Shown: positions 35,792 through 58,929 of the stretch, one piece after another
Layout: every line of letters starts with the position of its first letter
How positions within the stretch are numbered: position 1 is the first letter of the stretch
Origin: Mytilus californianus
Taxonomy: Eukaryota; Mollusca; Bivalvia; Mytilida; Mytilidae
Assembly: GCF_021869535.1 (NCBI RefSeq)
Contig: NW_026262734.1
Coordinates: 106,985,088-107,049,087, forward strand
Length of the DNA: 64,000 nt
Reading direction: 5' to 3'
The notes under the pieces: model-generated
Told to the model about the DNA's origin: nothing
Databases searched by the model: none
What the model saw: the letters and a program-made list of their open reading frames with translations, nothing else
Program-made: the position numbers and the translations under genes

Positions 35792-35939
35792 GCACAGACA
35801 CCCATCAAATGTTAACTATATTAGTGTCTGCAACAACAACAAATAAGAGTGCACACGTTAAATGTTTCGCCTGCTTTACTGACCATTGATTTTATGTTGA
35901 TAGTCATAAATAAAAAGTTTTACTACAAGTATCACATAA

Positions 35940-36770
35940 ACTTAACTTGATCCAGACAAATAAGGTCAAGGTCAGATAAACCAAGCCAGAAATACATGTA
36001 CACCTTACAATCATTCCATACACCGAATATAGTTGGCCTATTGCTTATAGTATACAAGAAACAGACCAAACCATGGAAACTTTATATTGACCAATGAACC
36101 TTAAAAATGAGGTCAAAATCAGATGAACCCTGCCAGACATGTACATCTTATAATCATTTAATGCATCAAATATAGTTGACCTATTGCATATAGTTTATGA
36201 AAAACAGACCAAAACACAAAAACTTAACATTGAGCAATAAACTGTGAAAATGAGGTCAAGGTCAAATAAAACCTGCCAGACTGACATGTACATCGTAAAA
36301 TATTTCCAGACACCAACTATAGTTGACCTATTGCATGCATACAGTATTAGAAAAACAGACCAAAACACAAAAACTTAGCTTTAACCACTGAACCATGAAA
36401 ATGAGGTCAAGGTCAGATGACACCTGCCAATTGGACATGAACACTTTACAATCATTCCATACATCAAATAAAGTAACCTGTTGCTTATAGTTTCTGAGAT
36501 ATGGACTTGACCACAAAAACTTAACCTTGTTCACTGATCCATAAAATGAGATCGAGGTCAGGTGAAAACTGTCTGACAGGCATGAGGACCTTGCAAGATA
36601 CTCACATACCAAATATAGTTATCTTATTACTCATAATAAGAGAGAAACTCACATTACAAAAATTCTTAACTTGTTTTTCAAGTAGGCACTGAACCATGAA
36701 AATGAGGTCAAGGACAATGGACATATGACAGACGGAAACTTCAAAACATAAGGCATCTATATGCAAAGTA
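35940..36770. repeat. Tandem array of about 145-bp units, six copies
   Basis: GAGGTCAAGGTCAGATGA-like blocks recur near 35,964, 36,108, 36,252, 36,403, 36,548 and 36,704, each followed by a CCTGCCA...ACATGTACA block and ATATAGTTGACCTATTGC. Units differ by 10-25%. This is a repeat type common in bivalves. Confidence 0.85.
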
Positions 36771-36829
36771 TGAAGCATGAAGATCTATCAACCCTCTGAA
36801 ATTTGAAGCTCTTAAGTAGTTTGTTAATG

Positions 36830-37140
36830 CCGCCGCCACCACCAGATCACTATCCCTATGTCTCGCTTTCTTCAACAGAAGTCGCAGGCTCGACAAAAAC
36901 CACAAAACAATGGGTAAAATCGTCTATCAAAGGCAATAACTCCTATGAAAGGTCAATTGACAATTGCGGCCGTGTTTGACTTATTTGTAGATGGTATCTT
37001 GTTGAATATTTATGCAATTCACAGTTTCTCTTTATTATAGCTTCGGAAAAACTGGGCAATCAAAGAGCATGAACGCTCCGAGGGATTTGATCGCCATTGT
37101 TTCCACTGAAATTAGTATTGATTTCTTTCTCAAAAATAAT
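36830..37140. repeat. Dispersed repeat, copy with empty insertion site
   Basis: GGTCAATTGACAATTGCGG (36,951 on), ACTTATTTGTAGAT and GTTTCTCTTTAT are shared with 41,995-42,135, which carries an extra hairpin after GGTCAATTGAC. This copy has the uninterrupted sequence. Confidence 0.7.
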
Positions 37141-37375
37141 TCAACTGCACATGTATTCCTTATTTGATTCAATCTGAATATAGTTTTTCAACTTTAAAAA
37201 ATAGCAAATCTCAGATGCAATTGTATATTTATAAGGGTATAATGTTTTTGACCCGTCCGTCCGTCTGTCAGTCTGTCCGTCAGTCCTGTTCTTGATATCC
37301 CAACTCCTCTGAAACCACATAACAGAATTTCATGAAACTTTGTATATAATAAGGACACTCACTGTTTTGATTTAT

Positions 37376-37490
37376 GCGCCACTGATGAGTCTTATGTAGC
37401 CGCTGATGAGTCTTATGTAGCCACTGATGAGTCTTATGTAGCCACTGATGAATCTTATGTAGCCCTCATGAGTCTTATGTAGCCAAAACG
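37376..37490. repeat. Short tandem repeat, about 22 bp, five copies
   Basis: CCACTGATGAGTCTTATGTAG repeats about five times with small length changes. The unit resembles the CACTGATGAGTCTTTTGTAG segment of the dispersed repeat at 16,190-16,350. Confidence 0.88.
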
Positions 37491-37734
37491 CACTTCTAAC
37501 TTACCAAATTATCTACAAAGTATCGTAGATGAGTTTGTGTTATCCTTGTGTTTGATGCTGTCAGTATAAAACAATCATCCTTTTTCTTCAGATGCAATTC
37601 TTGATCATGTTCAATGCTCATTACATTCAATGAAAGTTTGATGAAAATATTAATACTTACATTTCATTGATGTCTAAATAACTTTAACCTTAAACTATCT
37701 AAATGTTAACTGCAAACTAACAACTGATATGAAA

Positions 37735-37985
37735 ATAAGGAGATTTGGTATGATTGCAAATGAGACAACTATCCACCCAAGTTCAAATGAAATGGATGTT
37801 TGCAATTGTAGGCAACCGTAAACCTTCAACAATGAGAAAAACCCATACTGTATATATAGTCAGCTATAAAATGCCCCGACATGACAAATATGAAACTATT
37901 CAATTGAGAAATAAAACTAATGGCCTAATTCATAACAAAACAATTTACGAAAAACAAATATGACAGACATGAACCAATGACAACC
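37735..37985. repeat. Dispersed repeat copy (GGTATGATTGC / CCTTCAACAATGAG)
   Basis: Joins the GATTTGGTATGATTGC...GAGACAACT block (as at 7330) to AACCTTCAACAATGAGAAAA and AACAATTTACGAAAAACAAA. Colinear with 58,935-59,130. Confidence 0.8.
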
Positions 37986-38869
37986 ACTGAACAACTGAGT
38001 CATTTACATTTATCAGTAAAATACTAAAACAAGTTGCTTTCTTTAAAAAAAGAAAAGCAATACGTGAACCCGAGATGGGCTGACTTGCACCAAAAAAATG
38101 TTTCTGATTTTTTTGGGCTTTAGATTTGAAATAATTGACTGAATAGAATAAGGTACTGGTGATGTTAAAACACCTTTATTGAAAATATGTAATTGTGTGT
38201 AGATTCTTACACAATTCATTTAAAAGCACTGTTGGATTTTAGTTGTAAACAGAAAAGACTTAGTGTATACTATATGAATTTACATTTTAAGGCTTGACTA
38301 TTTTATTCATTACTTGGGAGTGTACATCAGTTTTTCTTCGTGTTTAATATACAAACAGAGTCCTAATCCTATTCACTTCTTAGTTTCTGCAACTGAATGT
38401 CTAAAGCAAATTGCACAGACCAATCGCAATATAAATTTAAGCACTCAGTTTGCTAAAATAATCTGGATGTATTTCATCTGTCATATCTTCATATTTTGTT
38501 TCCTTGGTGGCATCAATTATTCTTATAATCATTATTGAAGCTGTCGTCTTTACTCATGGTAGATTCTGTATATAGAGAAATAGAAAGTCCAATTTCCATA
38601 TGAAGTGTAACTGTGGCATTCAAGTTATAAGACGATTTTGTATTTTGTTTTTGAAAGCAACACACCAGCTCCACTAGGACCTCTTATATACTGAAAATTA
38701 TTTTGGTCTTTTAAAACATCTTAAATTTTAAGGATTTCCTGAAGTTACTTTAATCAATCCGAATATTCTATAGGAAAAACTTAGTTCTGAAGAAGTTTTA
38801 TGAATACCCGAATATGCTCTCAAAAAAAACAATTAGTATAAAAAAGATATGTACCCTATGTAGATATAT
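37986..38869. other. Intergenic DNA without recognised genes
   Basis: AT-rich. The open frame at 38,314-38,538 shows no family features. Nothing else seen. Confidence 0.4.
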
Positions 38870-39000
38870 AAAATTGTATAGATACCAGGATTAAATTGTT
38901 GTACGCCCGACGCGCATTTCGTCTTCAAAAGACTCACCAGTGACGCTCGAATAAAAATGTTAAATAAAGTACGAAGTTGAAGAGCATTGAAGACCCAAAA
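38870..39000 (-). repeat. Dispersed mussel repeat (GACGAAACG family), inverted copy
   Basis: Reads GATACCAGGATTAAATTG, GACGCGCATTTCGTCTTC and GACGCTCGAATAAAAATG through to AAAGTACGAAGTTGAAGAGC, the inverse of the copy at 16,190-16,350. Confidence 0.85.
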
Positions 39001-41990
39001 TTTCAAAACAAAGGTTTTGCAAAATACATCTGCGTTAATATATTTATTCCTTGGGAAGAAAATCTTTAGTATTTCGAACATTTCAAAGTTTATAATAGGA
39101 CAGTCACTCAAAAAAAGAAAAAAGTAAAGAGAAACAGCTATAGGTCAGAATACCTTAACTTATGATGACCATGATTCAACGTCAAATGTCCAGCTCTTAC
39201 TGCCGTGTCCTGAATTTAGATAAGAAAGGCAAAACTTTACAGTACGCGAGTGGAATTAATATTTATGCATGCACGTTGTTTTCTTGCGCAGCTGAAGCAA
39301 TAGTAATTGGAAATCATACGCACTTATACTCTGGATTATGATACGCATTTGCGTCATCACGTATATTCATTCTAGGCTCAAATCTAATGCTAGTTGAATT
39401 CGGATATCTAACTACCTACCTCAAGTGTTTTGACTCCGGATTCATGGGCATTTAATCCGAGATTTTTGTAAACGCAAAAGGATGTAATATAATGTAAATA
39501 AACCAAGACGGGTGTATGATAGCTGGTCAACACAATGAATACACAATTTTCAAAATCGCACCATATTGAAAAGATTGAGATGCTATAAGATCAAACTATT
39601 AAAAACAAAACAAAAGCATTGAAATTTAATCAACATACATTCATGTTAATGAATCATTTCCGAATTTTTTTAAATATAATATCAATATAAATAAACATTC
39701 AGTATTTACTGATGAAAATTTTATTTATTAAATCAATCTCTTCTTCAAGTCTATATATTTCCATTATATGAATATATTGCTATACAAAATATAAGCAGAT
39801 ACTTATAAAACCATATTAAAACAAAATTGAACAATTAACGTATTAATCAAACGATTATTGTAAAATATTTAAGACGTTTTTTGTGAGATGCAAGGATTTA
39901 AAATCGTTGTGAAGTATTTTTTCATTCACTAAAATTTATATTTAACTAACTTATGTGTACCGGAATCCCTGATAATTTGTGCTCATATGTTGCTTAAAAT
40001 ATTACATTATACATTATATTCTATTAATAATGACAAATTAAGTCTTAGTTTAAACTTAATAATGATATTGAATATTTTCTTGGTCTGTTAGTGTATTTTA
40101 ATGAAATTAAATATTTTGACAGAAATATCGTTTTGTTTAATTATAATTATGCTTTCCGACCTCAGATAAATATTCATTACAGAAATATCGTTTTGTTAAT
40201 TTCCTTCAAGCTTGCTTTTACATAATGTCACGTGGTAATAATCAGTTTATTCTGAGACATTAGAATACTATTCCCAGGTTTATTGTCACAATGCTCAATA
40301 CACAATAGCACGTAACGTCGTTGTATTAAATACCACACACACAACGCGCCCAGGGGCCGTCTCAAAGCTTAAATTATATAATTGCGTTATCATTATACTT
40401 GATATTTAATAAACATTCTGATTATTTCGTATTATTAAAAAAGCATATGTTCTGCCAAAATAGGTGTCAATATCTAATAATTTTTTACTGCAATCTAGTT
40501 TTCATTTTTTTTTTTTTAATATTACAATCTACAGATGTACTTCGATTGTTGAACTATATACAATGTCACGTGGTAGCCTATCCATAGAGGGACCGTATCA
40601 AAGACATAAACAACTACCTGTATAAATGACCGAAACTTTTCGAGACGTTCCGAGAATCTTGTTTCCGAGGATATCGAATGGCCCATAGAAGCTTCCAAAA
40701 CTCGCCAATATATAAGCGTGAACCCCTCAGGGGGTTCACGCAAAAATTAAGATTAAAAAACAAAGAAATAATTTCAAAATCTTGCTCTGGATACTGTCTT
40801 TTGATCATGAAGAACAGATACATTTTTCCCAATCCAGGTAGTTTTCCAAAATTCCATGAATTTTGGAAAAGTCATACTAATATTTGAAAAACTTAAAATT
40901 TTAGACTAAAAGTTAACAGCAAAAAAACTCCAACCAAGTCCGATTTTTAATTATACACATACAAATGCAATTATTTTCTTCAGAATTTTGCTCTGGACAC
41001 TGTCTTTTGATTATTACAAGTCTTCTATTCGACTTGAATGGAATGGTCTATCCATAAATATACCACCGGTAATCTATTAACGACTGAGTTCATTATAGAT
41101 CTACTCAGATTTTTAACAAAACAGGGATAAAAGCAAATAAACACATCTGATGATTACTTACATATTAAAACATGTTAAATGAATTTGACTTTTTTTTAAA
41201 ACATTTGATCAACCGTAAGCAACAAGTGGCATGTTGTTTCTTAATAGCGTTGATAATATGGAAGGCTCCATTTGGGCTGAGGGGGTGTTCTACTTCTACT
41301 TCTACCATTACGCTGTCAAGTTCAAGAAATCTACGCATGCACTTATAATCACATCAACAAACAATTAGAATTATGTTTTAATTGAGAACAACATGTCAAC
41401 TGTGGTTCTCCATTTCTTTATGGAAGTTCAATATCAAAGTTTTATAAAGGTAACATAATAGGAATAACACCACTTCAGTACTTGTCTGGCGGAAACAGTT
41501 TTATTTCGGAACGACTCTCGCATTTTTAAAAAACAGCGGAATTCCCACTGTGACGTGATACTAAATATATAAAACCCTAAATATAGATACTGTTAATGCT
41601 GATTAATTTTCCGTATTGTTAAATAACCCCAAATAAAAAAGGGAGATATCAAAACATATGAGATTATGAGAAGAAAATTAATGGAAAGTTGTTTTAAATT
41701 CAATCGGTTTGTTTGTTTTACTCATTAAAACAGAACAGTATTAAGAATCTGAGTTGTACCTTAATATAAAGCACAAAACGGTTGACGTGAGAGCCTTGGA
41801 CGGAGTCACTGGTAAAAGTCTACAGAATGCTTAACAGCAATCGTATCCCAAAAAATCGATTATTTCAGCCATGTGGATGTTTTTATTGATTTTATTTTGC
41901 TGATCAATTCTATTCTCTTAAGATTCTCTCCATCTTCTACAGTTCTGTAAAGAAATGCCAAAAGTGGTTAAAAATCAGCCCCTCAAAGAC
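39001..41990. other. Intergenic DNA; palindrome and small direct repeat
   Basis: No gene seen. At 40,716-40,741 the 26-bp hairpin GCGTGAACCCC-TCAG-GGGGTTCACGC is perfect. TTGCTCTGGATACTGTCTTTTGATCAT near 40,782 has a near-copy near 40,988. Both look like parts of unclassified repeats. Confidence 0.45.
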
Positions 41991-41994
41991 AGAA

Positions 41995-42135
41995 ATTAAT
42001 TCCTACAAACGGTCAATTGACACTGAGACTACTATGTGTTATAGTAGTCTCAGATTGACAATTTCGGTGAAGTTAACTTATTTGTAGATCTTTTGGTCTG
42101 GTCATTTTTACTGTTTCAAGTTTCTCTTTATCAAC
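41995..42135. repeat. Dispersed repeat, copy with hairpin insertion
   Basis: Aligns with 36,950-37,040 (GGTCAATTGAC...AATT, then ACTTATTTGTAGAT and GTTTCTCTTTAT) but carries 32 extra bases plus a 6-bp duplication at 42,016-42,059. Confidence 0.7.
42022..42053. mobile_element. 32-bp hairpin insertion flanked by ATTGAC duplication
   Basis: The insert is A + CTGAGACTACTAT + GTGTT + ATAGTAGTCTCAG, a perfect 13-bp stem. ATTGAC occurs on both sides (42,016-42,021 and 42,054-42,059), while the related sequence at 36,956-36,961 has one ATTGAC and no insert. Confidence 0.75.
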
Positions 42136-42869
42136 AATAGTTTTCAAGAAAATAACCAAACATGCGGATTTTGCTATAATTGGACAATTCAGTTAAAATG
42201 GGTTGTCCAATTTTCCTGAAATTTTCCGAGTAGATACACCTTGACCTACTGATCAATTTAAAACCTGTCAGTTTTGCTCTACCTGCTTTAATTTTTGATA
42301 CAGCCAAAACTGTAGATAAAATTTTTTAAACAAGATTCCGCGGGGAGCATTCAGGTTTAGTTTGGTAATATTTGGTCCAGTATTTTCTTCAGAAAATTTT
42401 AGGAAAAGTCCATGTCTACAGTGTGCACGGTATTGAATGACAATGCACATAGCCATACAGTAAAACATGCATTAACCAAATTTAATTCCAAAGTCCCTTT
42501 ATACAAACATATATTTTAATTTATTTTGAACAGGGTTGTATAAGCCTTACATTGACTAAAGAAAACTCTGTCGACTTAATAGGAAAACTCACCTAAACTG
42601 GATTTGTTCCAAAGTCGCTTTTTATCAATGTCCAAATATTTTTAACCTATAAAAAATATTTTTTCTAAAGTCCCTTTATACCAACATCAATGTATTTTCC
42701 ACCTGTATTTATTAAACAACGGTCTTAACAGAACCAATTATTCAATCTTTCAGGGGTTCTGGTTAGACAAGCTTCATTGTATACTAGTATACTAAAAGGG
42801 CTTTTAGTCTTAGTTAGATACATGATATTTTATTAGTTGTTTTTGACTTTGATATAGATTTCAGTAATG

Positions 42870-43290
42870 CGAGTACTCTCACTGTACTTTGTGTCTTTTT
42901 TTGTTTTTGTTGGTTTTTTTTTTGGTGTGCATTGTATTAGCGATCTGATTTTCATAGTTTGTTCTTATGTTGTACTGTTACACCACTGTCCCAGGTTAGC
43001 GGATCCCGGAAGGATTGGTACAAGCAAACATGTTTAACCTCGCCACATTCTTTTTGTGTCTGTTCAAAATCTGAAGCCTGAATATTTTTTTTTTCGTTTA
43101 TTGTTTTGTACATAAACCAGGCCAATAGATTTCTCTTTTGAATTGTTTTACATTTGTCATTTCAAGGTCTTTTATAGCTTACTATGTGGTTTGGGTTTTG
43201 CCTATTGTTAAAGGCCGTACAGTGACCTATTATAGATGTTAACTTCTACATCATTTGGTTTCGGAGGTCTCTGATGGAGAGTTGTCTCAT
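42870..43290. repeat. Dispersed repeat copy, inverted
   Basis: Contains CGAGTACTCTCACTGTACTT, CTGTTACACCACTGTCCCAGG and AACATGTTTAACCTCGCCACA (inverse of 34,690-34,830), then TTTTATAGCTTACTATG and GAGAGTTGTCTCATTGGCA as at 10,260. Confidence 0.75.
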
Positions 43291-43302
43291 TGGCAACAAG
43301 AA

Positions 43303-45020
43303 ATGATTGTAACAGGATGCTGTTACGAAGTCTCCCAAACGAAGCACCAATAATTCGTAATTCCCAGGGTCGCCTGACATTGGACAAAGTCCAGTGAAAA
43401 TTGGTTTGGTCCAGTAAAGTTATATGCATTAGTGATGCCTGGGGACTAACCCTGTATATCATTCAAATCATCTTGGCATGACAAACCAGAATATATATGG
43501 TTTAGGGATGGGGATCTCGACCATTTACAAGATACTAGAACATTGAGGGTGGGGGGAACCCCTGGCGACTGACCCTAAACGTCATTCAAATGTTCGAGAC
43601 ATGACGAACAGGAATATATATGGTTTAGGGGTGGGGATCACGACCATTTACAAGATATTAGAACTTTCTAAAATGACAGGGGGTCGGGATGACCCCTGGG
43701 GACTAACCCTGTATATCATTCAAACCATCTTGGTATGACAAACCAGAATATATATGGTTTAGGGGTGGGGATCTTGACCATTTACAAGATATTAGAACTT
43801 TCTTAAATAGCAGGGGGTGGGGTGACCCCTAGGGACTAACCCTGTATCATTCAAACCATCTTTGCATGACAAACCAGAATATATATGGTTGAGGGGTGGG
43901 GATCTTGACCACTTACAAGATATTACAACTTTCTTTTAAGGCAGGGGATTGGGTAGACCCCTGGGGACTAGCCCTGTATTTCATTTAATGTGCTTTATCA
44001 TGACAAACCAGAATGTATATGGTTTAGGGGTGGGGATCTCGACCATTTACAAGATATTTGAACTTTCTCAAATGGCAGGGGGTCGGGATGATCCCTGGGG
44101 ACTAACCCTGTATATCATTCAAACCATCTTAGAATGACAAACCAGAATATATATGGTTAAGGGGTGGGGATCTTGACCACTTACAAGATATTAGAACTTT
44201 CTGAAATGGCAGGGGGTGGGGGTGACCCCTGGGGACTAACCCTGTATATCATTCAAACCATCTTTGCATGACAAACCAGAATATATATGGTTTATGGGTG
44301 GGGATCTTGACCACTTACAAGATATTAGAACTTTCTTAAATGGCAGGGGTGGGGGTGACCCCTGGAGACTAACCCTGTATTTCATTTGATGTGCTTTATC
44401 AATACCAACCAGAATGTATATGGTTTAGGGGTGGGGATCTCGGCCATTTACAAGATATTTGAACTTTCTCAAATGGCAGGGGGTCGGGATGACCCCTGGG
44501 GACTAACCCTGTATATCATTCAAACCATCTAAGCATGACAAACCAGAATATATATGGTTTAGGGGTGGGGATCTTGACCATTTACAAGTTATTAGAACTT
44601 TCTGAAATGGCTGGGGGTGTGGGTGACCCCTGGGGACTAACCCTGTATTTCATTTAATGTGCTTTATCATTTAGAATATTTTCAATTAAAAAGATTGTGT
44701 CTATCACAAACGGTTTTCAATTTATAATCATTTGAAAATTTAAAAAAATAAAATCCCATAGGGTTCTATAGTAAAACCCTCCTTTCTTATTGCCCCTCAG
44801 AGTACCCCTTTATAAACCCCATTGCACAAACAAAACCCTGATTGCACCACTAGACATGTTAGTCTAACATATTGTGAAACCCTAAGTTAATCTGACAAGT
44901 GGTTTTGGAGAACGGGTGCGGACAAGTTCAAATTTAAAAGTGGCGGAAGAAGAAGAAGAATAATAATAAGAACTGAGCAAAACCAATAAGTCTTCCCAAA
45001 CTTCGTTTGGGAGACTTAAT
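43303..45020. mobile_element. Composite repeat element with inverted ends and internal satellite
   Basis: Left end contains GTCTCCCAAACGAAG (near 43,330) and right end CTTCGTTTGGGAGAC (45,002-45,016), an inverse match. The head (GTAACAGGATGCTGTTACG..., CTGACATTGGACAAAGTCCAG) is followed by the 132-bp array and a tail with an AGAAGAAGAATAATAATAAG stretch. A shorter copy with the same head and one unit lies at 62,040-62,275. No transposase frame was found, so it would be non-autonomous; the class is uncertain. Confidence 0.65.
43420..44665. repeat. Tandem array of about 132-bp units, about ten copies
   Basis: GGGGACTAACCCTGTATATC recurs near 43,441, 43,568 (diverged), 43,699, 43,831, 43,963, 44,098, 44,230, 44,363, 44,497 and 44,632. 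Each unit has AACCAGAATATATATGGTTT and GGGGATCTTGACCATTTACA. G-rich on the + strand. Confidence 0.92.
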
Positions 45021-45027
45021 TATACCA

Positions 45028-45239
45028 GAGGGTCTGGATGGGGGTTCCTTAATTTCTGTATTCCTTAATTTTTTATGCCATTTTTGTCTATTCTTTATAC
45101 TTTTTGCCCATTATTCTCTTTTCTTTATATTTTAGCACCCCATCATTCTCTATTATTTACTTTTTGTGTTCCATTTTTCTCTATTCTTTATATGTTTAGC
45201 CCTTTATTCTCTATTCTGTAAACCCTCATCCACACCCTC
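45028..45239. mobile_element. TIR element, copy 2
   Basis: GAGGGTCTGGATGGGG at the left and CCTCATCCACACCCTC at the right are inverse copies. The interior matches 33,672-33,842 (TTTATATTTTAGCACC, CCTTTATTCTCTATTCT). TACCA flanks both sides, a possible target duplication. Confidence 0.75.
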
Positions 45240-45479
45240 ATACCACCACATCTTCTAATTTTTATACTTATAATCAACAACACATAAGTGTTTACATCTT
45301 TATTTTGTTCATACTGTAAACAGAAAAAAGAAACAAATATATCTATAATTAAATAAATAATTTCTTAGAACAATGCTGCAACCACTATTAAGTAACCTGC
45401 ACTCGTTTTATTACTTTTATCACAGATGTCATGTCTTAAGATATGTCTCAAAGTACAGTGCTTGATTTGTGTTAACTTC

Positions 45480-45760
45480 CAACTTACACCATTCACCACT
45501 ACACAACACACCACTCCCGAATTCACCATACACCATTCACCTTCCCCAATCGAATCATGCATGATATTGCACTCTTCAAATTACCAATGCATCAATTTAT
45601 ATACAGGGAAAGTGAAAATTTCAATATTTTTTTTAATTAAAAAACCTATAGTACTTATAACAAAGGTGTAAACCCAATACACCATACAACATTCTGTGTT
45701 ACACAATTCACCATTCTTCACTTCATCATACACCATTCACCATAACACTACACACACTTT
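45480..45760. repeat. Imperfect CACCATTCACCA / CATACACCA repeats
   Basis: Two clusters (45,485-45,545 and 45,680-45,755) of short CACCATTCACC and CATACACCATT motifs, a degenerate simple repeat. Confidence 0.6.
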
Positions 45761-45849
45761 TTTGAAGTTTACACAATTTAAGGGCTGCAGTACATAAATT
45801 GTTAATACTCTTTAATTCATATAATTTTACATTACCAGATATCTCATTT

Positions 45850-45961
45850 GGCAGAGAGAACCACCAAAGCTTGGTGGTTCCTCCACTAATAAAAACTGAC
45901 CGCCACTAAATAGCCAAAAGTGCTGATAGTGGCATAAAACACCAATCAATCAATTAATCAA
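45850..45961 (+). mobile_element. SINE 3' part with ATCA tail
   Basis: ACTAATAAAAACTGACCGCC, CCAAAAGTGCTGATAGTGGC and AAAACACCAATCAATCAATT match the 3' half of the SINE at 56,447-56,710. The head is missing. A GAACCACCAA-AGC-TTGGTGGTTC hairpin lies inside. Confidence 0.75.
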
Positions 45962-46770
45962 TTTCATTTTATTCCATTTAAGATATTCATCCTTTTGCTC
46001 AATGCACGTGAATTTCAAGTCTACCAAGTGCACTAATGACTTAAAATAAGGTCTTCTTTTACTAGATACAAGTAATTTGATAGAATGAAAATGGTTGGAA
46101 TCAAGAGTATTAAGAATTTAATGTCTTACAGTGTGCAATTCATTATTGCTAATTTTTTTAAATAGAAATTGTTGCAAAATAATTTAAGATATTCCTGTAT
46201 AAATTGTCATTTAATATTACAATCAAAATCAAAAGGCGAGGGATGCTCATTCTGTAGCATGTTTCTCAAGGAAGAGGTATAATAGCAGCCATTATTTGGC
46301 CACTAAAATTGCAAAAATTATAAAAATATACAAAACTTTCAAAATTATGTTTATTCTATTGATAAACACATTATAAATGAACAGGTTAATATGATCTTGA
46401 CCCTTTAGAGCAGAAAGGTCATAAACATGTCAAATTGACATAGTTAACATTAAATGACATTTTTACACATAGTTTTCCACAAAATGGATATGAGCCCAAA
46501 CTTTAACCAAAAAGAAACTTTACACATTGTTATTAACATCTTTGTAAAATACATCATGTAGCAAAATATGTTTTTGGGTAAAGTCTTTCTTTATATCAAA
46601 ATTTTTTCATGACAAGATATCTAAATGAGGCTATTTTGACAGTAGCAGCAGTTTTGTATTTAATTAAAGATGTTTGAAGCCCTGATGCCAGAGCCTCTAC
46701 CCTGATGCAAACATGTAAGACAAAATTCAAAAATACACTTACTGATGTCTGACAGACTAATGTCTTATCA

Positions 46771-46930
46771 GAGGGTCTGGATAGGGGGGTCCCTCAATTC
46801 TGTTTTCTTTAATTTTTTAAGCCATTTTTCTCTTTTTTTATATTTCTTACCCATTATTCTCTATTCTTTATTATTTTGGCCTATTTTTCTCTACTCTTTA
46901 TTTATTTGGACCATCATTTTGGACAATCTT
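46771..46930. mobile_element. TIR element, copy 3 (truncated right end)
   Basis: Starts GAGGGTCTGGATAGGG and shares AATTTTTTAAGCCATTTTTC and CATTATTCTCTATTCTTTA with copies 1 and 2, but no inverse right end was found. Confidence 0.65.
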
Positions 46931-46961
46931 TACATCTTAAATAAACATTTTTTTAAATAAA

Positions 46962-47035
46962 CTCATCATAGACACAAGGATTGAAATTTTGTATGCCAGA
47001 CATGCATTTCATCCACAAAAAGCATTAACATTGAA
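46962..47035 (-). repeat. Fragment of the GACGAAACG dispersed repeat, inverted
   Basis: AAACTCATCATAGACACAAGG, ATTTTGTATGCCAGAC and CATGCATTTCATC correspond to the inverse of 16,270-16,350, more diverged. Confidence 0.65.
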
Positions 47036-47807
47036 ATGAGGTTTTCTAATCCATAACATAGAAGCTACATTTTTGTACTTCAATCAGTGGCATTATTATC
47101 TAGTAGGCAAAACTAGTTACAATTTTCAAATCACTTCATAATTAAAACTGAATATAAAAGGATCACTTTACTTGATTAAAAGATGATAGAATTCTATAGT
47201 TTAACATGAACAAATATTAAGACGGTATTCCTTATAATTCTAAGTACATGTTGCACAATCATGACAATAAATAAATCAAGGCATATCACTTTCCACTGAT
47301 GTCATAAAATTAAGACTTAATGTTTTGTGGATTGTTGTCCTATTAATTCTTTTTGCCATGTGGTTTTCTTTGACTTCCCAAATCTGATAACCCATGTAGT
47401 ATCTTAAAGTCTTTACTACTAACAAGCAACCTCAAAAACATTTTTTCTCCTCAATTTTACAGCAATCTTGTTTATGTTACATACGGATTGTCTAGTTAGT
47501 AGTTATCATGGTTATCATGGTTATCATGGTTATCAATTTGAACATTAGTGTGTCAGAGATTTCTTAATTTCTGATGCAGCAGCAGAATTATTTTTAAACT
47601 TATCTTATTTACAAAGTTTCAATTTACATTTTTACATTCTGAGAAAGATAACTTGTGTTTTTTTTTGTTTTTTTGTTTTACTGTCCCTCACATCTTATTT
47701 ATGAAACATGTGAAATACCAATTTACAAAATGATATACCTTTTTCTTTTCTGAGACATATAACCAAGGATTTGTATAGTGACACAAATCCTTGATATAAC
47801 TGATTTT
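47036..47807. other. DNA downstream of MAPK7; possible distal 3' UTR
   Basis: No gene seen. GGTTATCAT repeats four times at about 47,498-47,533. Whether any of this is transcribed as a long 3' untranslated region is not visible. Confidence 0.4.
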
Positions 47808-47813
47808 TTTATT
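47808..47813 (-). terminator. Candidate polyadenylation signal of MAPK7
   Basis: AATAAA on the - strand about 205 bases past the stop codon at 48,019-48,021. Other hexamers occur further downstream (for example at 45,299-45,304), so the 3' end could be longer. Confidence 0.4.
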
Positions 47814-48018
47814 AACTGCCCCTCGTTTGTTATAATACCCCCCTTTTAAAACATAAACCTTATCAATAAGTACAATACTGTTTCTACTCTAAAGTCCACA
47901 TCTATTTATAGAACTATATCATGACAGGTACATAGAGAGATCACTTTAAGACAATGTCATGGGCGACTGTAAACTAGGTTCTTGTTCTAACACATCCACG
48001 TCTATTTATAGAACTATA

Positions 48019-58848
<10,830 letters not shown>

Positions 58849-58929
58849 TTATATTTGAACATTTCTCACTAATTTAAAATTTGCCATAACAGTCAATCAT
58901 GCAGGTTAATACTTTTACAAGTCATACAA

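Noticed and set aside
35530-35808. 92-codon KSQALN-repeat frame as a repeat protein gene
   Set aside because: The 24-bp unit length alone keeps the frame open. There is no signal peptide, splice context or conserved flank.
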